NCBI RefSeq assembly: GCF_037327425.1
Contig: NZ_CP147846.1
Coordinates: 2,852,001-2,916,000, forward strand
DNA: 64,000 nt
Direction of reading: 5' to 3'
Source: Rhodococcus sovatensis
Lineage (GTDB): Bacteria > Actinomycetota > Actinomycetes > Mycobacteriales > Mycobacteriaceae
Under the pieces are notes generated by a model. It was given only the letters and a program-made list of their open reading frames with translations, did not search any database and was not told where the DNA came from. Shown here one piece after another: positions 41,811-49,423 of the stretch. A program made the position numbers and the translations under genes. The stretch's first letter is position 1; each line of letters begins with the position of its first letter.

Positions 41811-42365
41811 TTGTTCTCCGCTTCGCCTTCGTTGTCGACTCTCTTCCGCTCCACCCAGGATGGCTCCTTCCACCGCATCAGTAGTCGAATCACCCGCACT
41901 GCAGCGCTTTTCGTCATCGGCGGCGGTATCGCAACTGCCGGCGCCCTTGGTACAGGCGTCGCCTCGGCCGCGCCGGTAACCTGCGTGTCCCCTCCGTCGG
42001 CAAACGACATCCAGGTCGACGGGACGGCGAGCTGCGGCGCCACGGCAGCCGACGCGTCGCGCGCGAGTGCCACCGCCACCGACAGCGGCACCGCCGTCAG
42101 CGTCGCAGAAGACGCGGGCAACACCTTCACTCTCGCGACGGGTTACGGAACTGCGCTCGGCGCATCGCGTGCGGGAGGAACCGCGTACGCCGGTGCATTG
42201 GGCGGAGGCATTGCACACTCGTGGGCCGACAACACCGACACCACCATCGCTATCGCGGGCTGGGGATCGGGAGCAACCGCCGAAGCCGCCGGTGTCGACT
42301 GCGTCGGCCAGTGGTCGCTCGCTTTGAATCTCTCGTCCGGCCAGTTCTGCGCATTCGGCAACTGA
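41811..42365 (+). CDS. Small secreted Ala/Gly/Thr-rich protein (possible DUF6764)
   Basis: About 184 residues. A TTG at 41811 with AAGGA nine bases upstream is the best start; no ATG or GTG near it opens the frame well. A long signal peptide (TAALFVIGGGIATAGALGTGVASAAP) ends near residue 45. The mature part has four Cys (VTCVSPP, TASCGA, VDCVGQ, QFCAFGN) and repetitive small-residue segments such as GNTFTLATGYGTALGASRAGGTAYAGALGGG. I cannot assign a function; DUF6764 is a guess from memory. A perfect hairpin follows the stop. Confidence 0.68.
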   Translation: MFSASPSLSTLFRSTQDGSFHRISSRITRTAALFVIGGGIATAGALGTGVASAAPVTCVSPPSANDIQVDGTASCGATAADASRASATATDSGTAVSVAEDAGNTFTLATGYGTALGASRAGGTAYAGALGGGIAHSWADNTDTTIAIAGWGSGATAEAAGVDCVGQWSLALNLSSGQFCAFGN

Positions 42366-42380
42366 CCCCCTCACACTCTC

Positions 42381-42419
42381 TTCAGCCCTGCCCCTCGGTT
42401 CTCGAGCGGCAGGGCTGAA
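42381..42419 (+). terminator. Hairpin terminator after the secreted protein gene
   Basis: TTCAGCCCTGCC (42381-42392) and its perfect complement (42408-42419) enclose a 15-base loop with an inner CTCG/CGAG pairing. It begins 16 bases after the stop codon and separates this gene from ctaD. Confidence 0.8.
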
Positions 42420-42517
42420 CGGCGTCGAGTCGGTGAAACGCCGCAATCTACGACCAAAGGTAGTACCCGAGCCGTCTCCGGTTTACGATGTCCCCACTCG
42501 CATCTCCAGGAGGATCA

Positions 42518-44296
42518 GTGACTGCCCTAGCGCCTAGGCCAACTCCCGCTGTTTCGGCGGTGAGGCCTTTTCCGCCGCGGATGGGACCGAAGGGTTCTTT
42601 TCTTCACAAGGCGGTGACGACGACTGATCCCAAGGTGTTGGGGATCATGTACATCGCGACGTCTATTGCGTTTTTCCTCGTCGGTGGCTTGATGGCGTTG
42701 TTGATGCGTGCCGAGTTGGCTGTGCCGGGGATGCAGTTTCTGTCCAATGAGCAGTACAACCAGCTGTTCACGATGCACGGCACGATCATGTTGCTGTTGT
42801 ATGCGACGCCGATCGTGTTCGGGTTCGCGAACTACATTTTGCCGTTGCAGATCGGTGCTCCGGATGTGGCGTTTCCGCGGTTGAATGCGTTTTCGTATTG
42901 GTTGTATCTGTTCGGTGCGTTGATCACCACGGCTGGGTTCATCACTCCTGGTGGTGCTGCTGATTTCGGGTGGACGGCGTACACCCCGCTCACGTCGGCT
43001 CTGCATTCTCCTGGTGTGGGTGCTGATCTGTGGATCATGGGCCTCGCTGTGGCTGGTTTGGGCACCATTTTGGGTGGTGTCAACATGATCACGACGGTGA
43101 TTTGTTTGCGGGCGCCGGGTATGACGATGTTCCGGATGCCGATTTTCACGTGGAACATTTTGGTGACGTCGATTTTGATTTTGTTGGCGTTTCCGTTGTT
43201 GACGGCGGCGTTGTTGGGGTTGGCGGCCGATCGTCATCTGGGTGCGCATTTGTTCGATCCGGCCACTGGTGGGGTGTTGTTGTGGCAGCACTTGTTCTGG
43301 TTCTTCGGTCATCCCGAGGTGTACATCATCGCGTTGCCGTTCTTCGGGATCGTGTCGGAGATTTTCCCGGTGTTCTCGCGTAAGCCGATGTTCGGGTACA
43401 CCACGTTGATCTATGCGACGATCGCGATCGCGGCGCTGTCGATTGCGGTGTGGGCGCATCATATGTATGCCACTGGTGCGGTGTTGTTGCCGTTCTTCTC
43501 GTTCATGACGTTCTTGATCGCGGTGCCGACGGGGGTGAAGATCTTCAACTGGATCGGCACGATGTGGCGTGGTCAGGTGACGCTCGAGACGCCGATGTTG
43601 TTCTCGATCGGGTTTTTGATCACGTTCCTCTTCGGTGGGTTGTCGGGTGTGTTGCTCGCTAGCCCGCCGATCGATTTTCATGTCACCGATACGTACTTCG
43701 TGATCGCGCATTTCCATTATGTGGTGTTCGGGACGGTGGTGTTCGCGACGTATGCCGGTATCTACTTCTGGTTCCCGAAGATGACGGGCCGGATGATGGA
43801 CGAGACGCTCGGTAAGTGGCATTTCTGGTTGACGTTCTTCGGGTTCCACGGCACGTTCTTGGTGCAGCATTGGCTCGGGAACGAAGGTATGCCGCGTCGG
43901 TATGCGGATTATCTGGCTTCGGATGGGTTCACGACGCTCAACATCATTTCCACGATCGGTGCGTTCGTGCTCGGTGCCTCGACGTTGCCGTTCGTGTGGA
44001 ATGTGTTCAAGTCCTACCGGTACGGGGAAGTGGTCACTGTCGATGATCCGTGGGGTTACGGCAACTCGTTGGAGTGGGCGACCTCGTGCCCGCCGCCGCG
44101 GCACAATTTCACGGAGTTGCCGCGGATCCGGTCCGAACGGCCGGCGTTCGAACTGCACTATCCGCACATGGTCGAACGGCTCCGCGCCGAAGCACACGTC
44201 GGGCCGGGCAGTCACGGAGGACAGACCACCGAAGTCCTCGAACAGGCACGCCGCGCACCACTGTCCACCAGCGACCACGAACACTCCGGCGACTGA
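42518..44296 (+). CDS. ctaD: Cytochrome c oxidase subunit I (aa3-type)
   Basis: About 592 residues with 12 helices. Haem a and a3/CuB ligands are visible: TMHGTIML (haem a His), the CuB/His-Tyr motif FWFFGHPEVYIIALP and the His-His pair of VWAHHMYATGA, and HFHYVVFGTVVFATYAGIYFWFPK (haem a3 and a). It reduces O2 to water while pumping protons. Start chosen at the GTG after AGGAGG; an ATG at 42488 is in frame. Leucine is mostly TTG and third positions G/T rich, unlike neighbours, except in the last 50 codons. Confidence 0.95.
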   Translation: MTALAPRPTPAVSAVRPFPPRMGPKGSFLHKAVTTTDPKVLGIMYIATSIAFFLVGGLMALLMRAELAVPGMQFLSNEQYNQLFTMHGTIMLLLYATPIVFGFANYILPLQIGAPDVAFPRLNAFSYWLYLFGALITTAGFITPGGAADFGWTAYTPLTSALHSPGVGADLWIMGLAVAGLGTILGGVNMITTVICLRAPGMTMFRMPIFTWNILVTSILILLAFPLLTAALLGLAADRHLGAHLFDPATGGVLLWQHLFWFFGHPEVYIIALPFFGIVSEIFPVFSRKPMFGYTTLIYATIAIAALSIAVWAHHMYATGAVLLPFFSFMTFLIAVPTGVKIFNWIGTMWRGQVTLETPMLFSIGFLITFLFGGLSGVLLASPPIDFHVTDTYFVIAHFHYVVFGTVVFATYAGIYFWFPKMTGRMMDETLGKWHFWLTFFGFHGTFLVQHWLGNEGMPRRYADYLASDGFTTLNIISTIGAFVLGASTLPFVWNVFKSYRYGEVVTVDDPWGYGNSLEWATSCPPPRHNFTELPRIRSERPAFELHYPHMVERLRAEAHVGPGSHGGQTTEVLEQARRAPLSTSDHEHSGD

Positions 44297-44332
44297 CAAG
44301 CAGGCCTTCTCACACCACTCTCAGTACCACCG

Positions 44333-45352
44333 ATGGATACTGGAGCGATGCCGACGCCGCCCTACTCCGGAACGAGGGCGGCCAGGACACTTCGATCGTT
44401 ACGGTCCGCGCTGTTTTCGTATCACCACAGTTTTTCACTGCACAGTCGGATTCGAATCCTGACGATAAGTCTCGCTGCACTTGCCGTAGCCGTCAGCGCG
44501 CTCGCGATCTATGTCGTCGCGGAGCAGGCCCTGCGAGACCAACTCGGTGACCGGGTGTCACGAAACGCCGATGCTCTGATCAGCGGTGCAACGACCGGAG
44601 TGCCCTCCACCGCGTTCGGTTTCGGTGCAGGCAATCCCGATGGGCCTGCGATAAAGGCGGCGCTCGTGACGTCCGATGGTGAGTTCGTCACGTTCACCAC
44701 CGACTCCACGCCGTTCACCAACTCGGCAGGTGTGCTCGACGAGCCCGAACAGAGCGTCGTGAACGGAACTACCAGTGAGTCGCTTCGTGAAGTGCGCGGA
44801 TACGTGTTGACTGCGAAGCGCACGGCTTCCGGCGAAACTCTCATGGTTGCCGAGTCACTCCATTCGAACGAGCCTTTGCTCACCAAGCTCACACTCGCGC
44901 TGGTCTCGATCGGCGCTTTTCTCGTTGCACTCGCGGGCATCGCCGGATCCGCGGTTGCCCGTACCGGCCTGAGACCTGTGAAGAGGTTGCGCAATGCCAC
45001 CGAGCGAGTGGCACGAACGGGCCAGCTCGAACCTATCGTCGTGACCGGAGACGACGAACTCGCCTCGCTGGCCAACAGCTTCAACGAGATGCTCGCGGCA
45101 CTTGCGGTGTCGGGTGCGCGTCAGAACAAGTTGATCACCGATGCTGGTGAAGAACTGATGGAACCGTTGCAGAGATTGCGAGCGAAGATCGACATGGTCA
45201 TGTCCTTCGACTCCGATTCCCCGCCGCCCCTGAGCCCCGCCGAACAGGATGCGGTGCGGACCGGTGTCATGACGGACATGGACGTCATCATCCGACTCGT
45301 CCACGATCTCGTCGACCAGGCCCGAGACAACTCCCCTACCGCACGCACGTGA
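44333..45352 (+). CDS. MprB-like sensor protein lacking phosphoacceptor His and ATPase domain
   Basis: A 339-residue membrane protein: helix at about residues 42-64, an extracytoplasmic domain to about 185, second helix at about 186-210, HAMP at about 211-260, then a dimerisation-like helix pair. The latter aligns with MprB-type kinases where DAGHELRTPL would stand, but here reads DAGEELMEPL: the His is Glu. The sequence stops after the second helix (IIRLVHDLVDQARDNSPT); no N, G1 or G2 boxes occur, and the 27 bases to the next gene leave no room. It cannot be a working kinase. Possibly a signalling decoy or a partner for another kinase. It follows ctaD by 36 bases. Confidence 0.8.
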   Translation: MDTGAMPTPPYSGTRAARTLRSLRSALFSYHHSFSLHSRIRILTISLAALAVAVSALAIYVVAEQALRDQLGDRVSRNADALISGATTGVPSTAFGFGAGNPDGPAIKAALVTSDGEFVTFTTDSTPFTNSAGVLDEPEQSVVNGTTSESLREVRGYVLTAKRTASGETLMVAESLHSNEPLLTKLTLALVSIGAFLVALAGIAGSAVARTGLRPVKRLRNATERVARTGQLEPIVVTGDDELASLANSFNEMLAALAVSGARQNKLITDAGEELMEPLQRLRAKIDMVMSFDSDSPPPLSPAEQDAVRTGVMTDMDVIIRLVHDLVDQARDNSPTART

Positions 45353-45379
45353 CCAGTGAACACGGGTGGGCTTCGAGAC

Positions 45380-45880
45380 TTACCGCGCCGGAAGCCGGTG
45401 GATCTCGACGCCGTGCAATTCCCCGCGCTCGATCACCGCTGTCATGTACGTGCAAAATGGCTGTCTGCGGCGATCCGTCGGAGAACCGGGGTTGAGGAGT
45501 CGCAGTCCGTTGTCGGTAACGCTGTCCCACGGAATATGACTGTGCCCGAACACCAGCACGTCGACGTCCGGATACTGTGCAGCCATCCGCTTCTCGCGGC
45601 CCACGGCGGCACCTGTCTCGTGGACAACGGCAATCTTCACACCATCGAGGGTGACGTCGGCGCGTTCGGGCATACGTGCTCGGAGCTCGTCGCCGTCGTT
45701 GTTGCCCCAGCATGCGATCAATCGCGTCGCGCGGGTCTGCAACTCCTCGAACAATGCAACATCCACCCAGTCGCGTGCGTGAATCACGACGTCGGCGGCG
45801 TCGACAGCGGCCCAGACCTGTTCGGATAGGGCACGCGCTCGCTTCGGCACGTGTGTGTCGGCGAGCAGGAGAAGGTTCAC
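45380..45880 (-). CDS. YfcE/MJ0936-type metallophosphoesterase
   Basis: A 166-residue phosphodiesterase of the small calcineurin-like family. Metal motifs in order: LLLADTHVPKR (D and H), DVVIHARDWVD (unusual: GD is replaced by RD), CWGNNDGDEL (GN-D), VVHETGAAVG (H) and VFGHSHIPWD (GHxH). Likely hydrolyses phosphodiesters in the cytosol. GTG start with GGAG ahead. 24 bases before it on the same strand ends dnaE2, so it may be read as part of that transcript. Confidence 0.85.
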   Translation of the reverse strand: MNLLLLADTHVPKRARALSEQVWAAVDAADVVIHARDWVDVALFEELQTRATRLIACWGNNDGDELRARMPERADVTLDGVKIAVVHETGAAVGREKRMAAQYPDVDVLVFGHSHIPWDSVTDNGLRLLNPGSPTDRRRQPFCTYMTAVIERGELHGVEIHRLPAR

Positions 45881-45904
45881 GTCTCCAGTGTGCCTGGTGC
45901 GTGT

Positions 45905-48900
45905 TCACCTGAAGTCGCGAGACTTCGAATGCACCCTCAGATCCATGAGCTGCAGATGGTCCGCGACGACGGTTGCTGCACCCTCTGCGTTCTGCACCTT
46001 GCCGCGAATGAGCAGGGCTGGAGCTGTGAGCGCCAACTTTCGATACTTCGCCCACAATCCCACCGAGCACACGACGTTGACCATTCCCGTCTCGTCCTCC
46101 AGGTTGATGAAGGTGACGCCGCCTGCTGTCGCAGGTCGTTGACGATGAGTCACTGCTCCACCGACGAGAACCCGGTCGCCGTCTCGAACCTGCAGCAGAC
46201 GATTCGCAGGAAGAACTCCCAACCGGTCGAGTTGTTCGCGAAAGAACTGAGTCGGATACGACGTGGGCGACACCCCCGTTGCCCAGACATCGGCCGATGC
46301 CAGATCCAGATCACTCATGCCGGGTAACACCGGCGCCCGCGTCGATGCCCCGAGGCCAGGAAGCAGATGTGGACGTTCCCCTGCGGCGGCACCGGCCGCC
46401 CACAGTGCTTCCCGACGAGTGATCCCGAAGCAACCGAGAGCGCCTGCAGTTGCCAGAGATTCGGCCTGCGCCGTGGACAGCTCGACCCTGCCGGTGAGGT
46501 CCACGAACGACTGGTACGGCCCGTCGAGGATACGTGACTCGACGATACGTTCGGCGAGCTCCTGGCCGATATTCCGCACATCTGCCAACCCCATCCGAAT
46601 CTCGAGCCCTCCCCCGGTGAGGTCTGCATACCAGGAACTGGCGTTGACATCGGGTCCGTGGATCTGGACTCCGTGGCGCCGCGCGTCGGCCACCAAGGAC
46701 TGCGGAGAATAGAACCCCATCGGCTGAGCTCGCAGGAGCCCGGCGCAGAACGCTGCGGGATGATGCAGTTTGAACCAGGACGAGTAGAACACGAGAGATG
46801 CAAAGCTCTGCGAATGGCTCTCGGGGAAACCGAAATTCGCGAATGCCGACAACTTTTCGTAGATGCGATCTGCAGCAGCACCGATGATTCCGTGCAACTC
46901 CCGCATACCATCGTAGAACCTGCCTCGCAGCTCGTTCATCTTCTCCGGGGAACGCTTCGACCCCATGGCGCGACGCAATTGATCCGCATCGGCAGCGCTG
47001 AAACCCGCGACATCGATCGCCATCTGCATGAGTTGTTCTTGAAAGAGCGGTACTCCGAGCGTGCGATCGAGGGCCTTCTTCAGCGACGGATGATCGAACG
47101 TGACGGGCTCGAGTCCGTTGCGGCGTTTGATGTACGGATGAACCGAACCGCCTTGGATGGGTCCCGGTCTGATCAGAGCAACCTCGACGACCAAGTCGTA
47201 GAACTCGGTCGGCTTGAGGCGCGGCAATGTCGCCATTTGTGCACGCGACTCGACTTGGAACACGCCGATCGAATCGGCGCGCTGCAACATGTCGTAGACG
47301 GCCTTCTCTCCCAGGTCTATGTCCGCCAAATCGATCCGAACCCCTTTGTGCTCGCCAACCAGATCGATCATGTAATGCAGAGCCGACAGCATACCGAGAC
47401 CGAGCATGTCGAACTTGACCAAACCCACTGCAGCACAGTCGTCCTTGTCCCACTGCACTACGCTGCGATCCGCCATCGTCGCCCATTCGACCGGGCACAC
47501 GTCGGCAATAGGACGATCGCAGATCACCATTCCACCCGAGTGGATCCCGAGGTGCCGCGGGAAGCCCTCGATCTGCCGCGCCAGATCGAGAACGGGTTTC
47601 GGTATGTCGCTCCCCTCCTGGTCGCCGATGTTGGACCAGCGGGTGACCTGTTTACTCCAGGCATCCTGCTGGCCCTGCGAGAAGCCGAGCGCGCGCGCCA
47701 TGTCACGTACCGAGGACTTACCCCGATACGTGATCACGTTCGCGACCTGCGCAGCGTGCGAACGGCCATACTTCTCGTACACGTGCTGAATCGCCTCTTC
47801 GCGCCTGTCCGATTCGATGTCGACATCGATGTCCGGAGGCCCATCGCGCTCGGGTGCCAGAAACCGCTCGAAGAGGAGTTTGTTCGCCACGGGATCTACA
47901 TTGGTAATTCCGATGGCATAGCACACCGCCGAGTTCGCAGCCGATCCTCTTCCCTGACACAGGATGTCACTGTTCTTACAGAACGCGACAATGTCATGGA
48001 CGACAAGGAAGTACCCAGGAAAGTTCAACCGCTCGATGATGTCGAGCTCGTAGTCGATCTGCGCATAGGCCGACGGATGCTCGGTGGCTGTGCCGTATCT
48101 GCGTGAGGCACCATCGAGCGTGAGCATACGGAGATAGCTGATCTCGGTATGACCGACAGGCACATCGAACGGCGGAAGCTGCGGGGCGATCAACCGAAGA
48201 TCGAACGCGCACTCCCGTCCGAGTTCTGCCGCAGTACGCACGACACCGGGGTAGTGCCGAAACAATCCGGCCATCTCCTCGCCCGAACGCAGATGCGTCC
48301 CCCCGGTGGGGGGCAACCATCCGGAGGCATCATCCAGGCTGCTACGTGCACGCACTGCTGCCATCGCCATCGCCAGACGTCGACTGTCCGGCGTCGCGTA
48401 ATGCGCCGCGGTAGTGGCGACGACAGGAAGAGAGCACCGCGCTGCCGCCTCGAACAGCGCGTCGTTGCGCTCATCGTCCTCCGGCACACCATGACGCGTG
48501 AGTTCGACGGTTACTCGACCTGCGCCGAACCTGTCGACCAGGTCTCGCAAAGCAGCATCCACAGCGTCAGGTCCACCGTCCTGTAAGGCGCGTCGAACAT
48601 GACCTTTTCGACAGCCGGTGAGAATCTGCCAATGCCCACCCGCTGCTGCCGAAAGAGCATCGATGTCGTACTGGGGCTTGCCTTTGACCCCACCCGCCAG
48701 GTGTGCAGTCGCAATTTCGCGTGACAGTCTGCGGTATCCCTCCTGCCCGCGCGCAAGAACCAACAGATGCACTCCGTCCGGATCCACTTCGCCCGCTCTC
48801 GACTTCGCCGTCCCCAACGACAATTCGGAACCGAAGACAGTGCCGATACCGAGAGCCTTGGCCGCTTCTGCGAATCTCACGACACCGTAGAAGCCGTCGT

Positions 48901-49189
48901 GATCGGTGATCGCTATCGACTCGAGCCCCAGGCGCACCGCCTCCTCGACCATCGCCTCGGGTTGGCTGGCACCGTCGAGAAAGCTGAAGGCCGAGTGTGC
49001 GTGCAGTTCCGCGTACGGCGTGGTTGCAGCCGCCGACCGCGTCACGTTCCCTTCGTACACCTCGCGTTTACGCGACCACGCCGGACTGTCTCCTCCGTCG
49101 CCGACGATGTCGGGTGTGGACCGCTTGGGACGCCCCGACAGGACCCGTTCCATCTCCGACCAGGTCGGCGGACCGTCGTTCCAACCCAT
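45905..49189 (-). CDS. dnaE2: Error-prone DNA polymerase DnaE2
   Basis: A 1094-residue C-family polymerase. Order of domains: N-terminal MGWNDGPPTWSEMERVLSGRP typical of actinobacterial DnaE2, PHP domain (YAELHAHSAFSFLDGASQPEAMVE near residue 58), palm with catalytic PDIDVDIESDRR near residue 452 and the second Asp in VKFDMLGLGMLS, fingers, helix-hairpin-helix, and C-terminal OB fold (RVLVGGAVTHRQRPATAGGVTFINLEDETGMVNVVC, near 1000). With ImuA' and ImuB it carries out damage-induced translesion synthesis; both partners lie 6-12 kb away. Two SOS-box-like sites precede it. Confidence 0.95.
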   Translation of the reverse strand: MGWNDGPPTWSEMERVLSGRPKRSTPDIVGDGGDSPAWSRKREVYEGNVTRSAAATTPYAELHAHSAFSFLDGASQPEAMVEEAVRLGLESIAITDHDGFYGVVRFAEAAKALGIGTVFGSELSLGTAKSRAGEVDPDGVHLLVLARGQEGYRRLSREIATAHLAGGVKGKPQYDIDALSAAAGGHWQILTGCRKGHVRRALQDGGPDAVDAALRDLVDRFGAGRVTVELTRHGVPEDDERNDALFEAAARCSLPVVATTAAHYATPDSRRLAMAMAAVRARSSLDDASGWLPPTGGTHLRSGEEMAGLFRHYPGVVRTAAELGRECAFDLRLIAPQLPPFDVPVGHTEISYLRMLTLDGASRRYGTATEHPSAYAQIDYELDIIERLNFPGYFLVVHDIVAFCKNSDILCQGRGSAANSAVCYAIGITNVDPVANKLLFERFLAPERDGPPDIDVDIESDRREEAIQHVYEKYGRSHAAQVANVITYRGKSSVRDMARALGFSQGQQDAWSKQVTRWSNIGDQEGSDIPKPVLDLARQIEGFPRHLGIHSGGMVICDRPIADVCPVEWATMADRSVVQWDKDDCAAVGLVKFDMLGLGMLSALHYMIDLVGEHKGVRIDLADIDLGEKAVYDMLQRADSIGVFQVESRAQMATLPRLKPTEFYDLVVEVALIRPGPIQGGSVHPYIKRRNGLEPVTFDHPSLKKALDRTLGVPLFQEQLMQMAIDVAGFSAADADQLRRAMGSKRSPEKMNELRGRFYDGMRELHGIIGAAADRIYEKLSAFANFGFPESHSQSFASLVFYSSWFKLHHPAAFCAGLLRAQPMGFYSPQSLVADARRHGVQIHGPDVNASSWYADLTGGGLEIRMGLADVRNIGQELAERIVESRILDGPYQSFVDLTGRVELSTAQAESLATAGALGCFGITRREALWAAGAAAGERPHLLPGLGASTRAPVLPGMSDLDLASADVWATGVSPTSYPTQFFREQLDRLGVLPANRLLQVRDGDRVLVGGAVTHRQRPATAGGVTFINLEDETGMVNVVCSVGLWAKYRKLALTAPALLIRGKVQNAEGAATVVADHLQLMDLRVHSKSRDFR

Positions 49190-49259
49190 TGTCGAACCCC
49201 TTCGTTGCCAGTGTGCGGATACGCACGAGGGCGCTGTGCTGTGCGCGAACGTGTGATGC

Positions 49260-49275
49260 GCGAACGTGTGCTCGA
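49260..49275. promoter_or_regulatory. SOS (LexA) box candidate 1 before dnaE2
   Basis: GCGAACGTGTGCTCGA matches the actinobacterial LexA site TCGAAC-N4-GTTCGA at 10 of 12 fixed positions. It lies 71 bp upstream of the dnaE2 start. An imperfect third copy (GCGAACGTGTGATGCG) adjoins it at 49245-49260. Confidence 0.5.
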
Positions 49276-49298
49276 GCGAATGGCGGGGAAGGCATCAT

Positions 49299-49314
49299 TC
49301 GAACGTGTGTTCCC
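49299..49314. promoter_or_regulatory. SOS (LexA) box candidate 2 before dnaE2
   Basis: TCGAACGTGTGTTCCC matches TCGAAC-N4-GTTCGA at 10 of 12 fixed positions, with a perfect left half. It is 110 bp upstream of the dnaE2 start and also 110 bp before the divergent MMPL gene, so it could affect both. Confidence 0.6.
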
Positions 49315-49423
49315 ATTAGAGCGCACGGCACCGACACAAATCAATCGACGCCGAAGCCGATAGGCTCGCTCAGGATCGCAGTGACAATCAAGGCAGTGGC
49401 AATCGAGAGAGCCGGAGAAGTAC

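Noticed and set aside
42527..44299. 590-codon open frame on the minus strand opposite ctaD
   Set aside because: It is an exact shadow of ctaD, its product is extremely Arg/His/Gln rich with no known fold, and it exists because ctaD uses G/T-ending codons.
46658..48106. 482-codon plus-strand frame inside dnaE2
   Set aside because: Antisense shadow of a clearly coding polymerase gene; composition is that of complementary codons.
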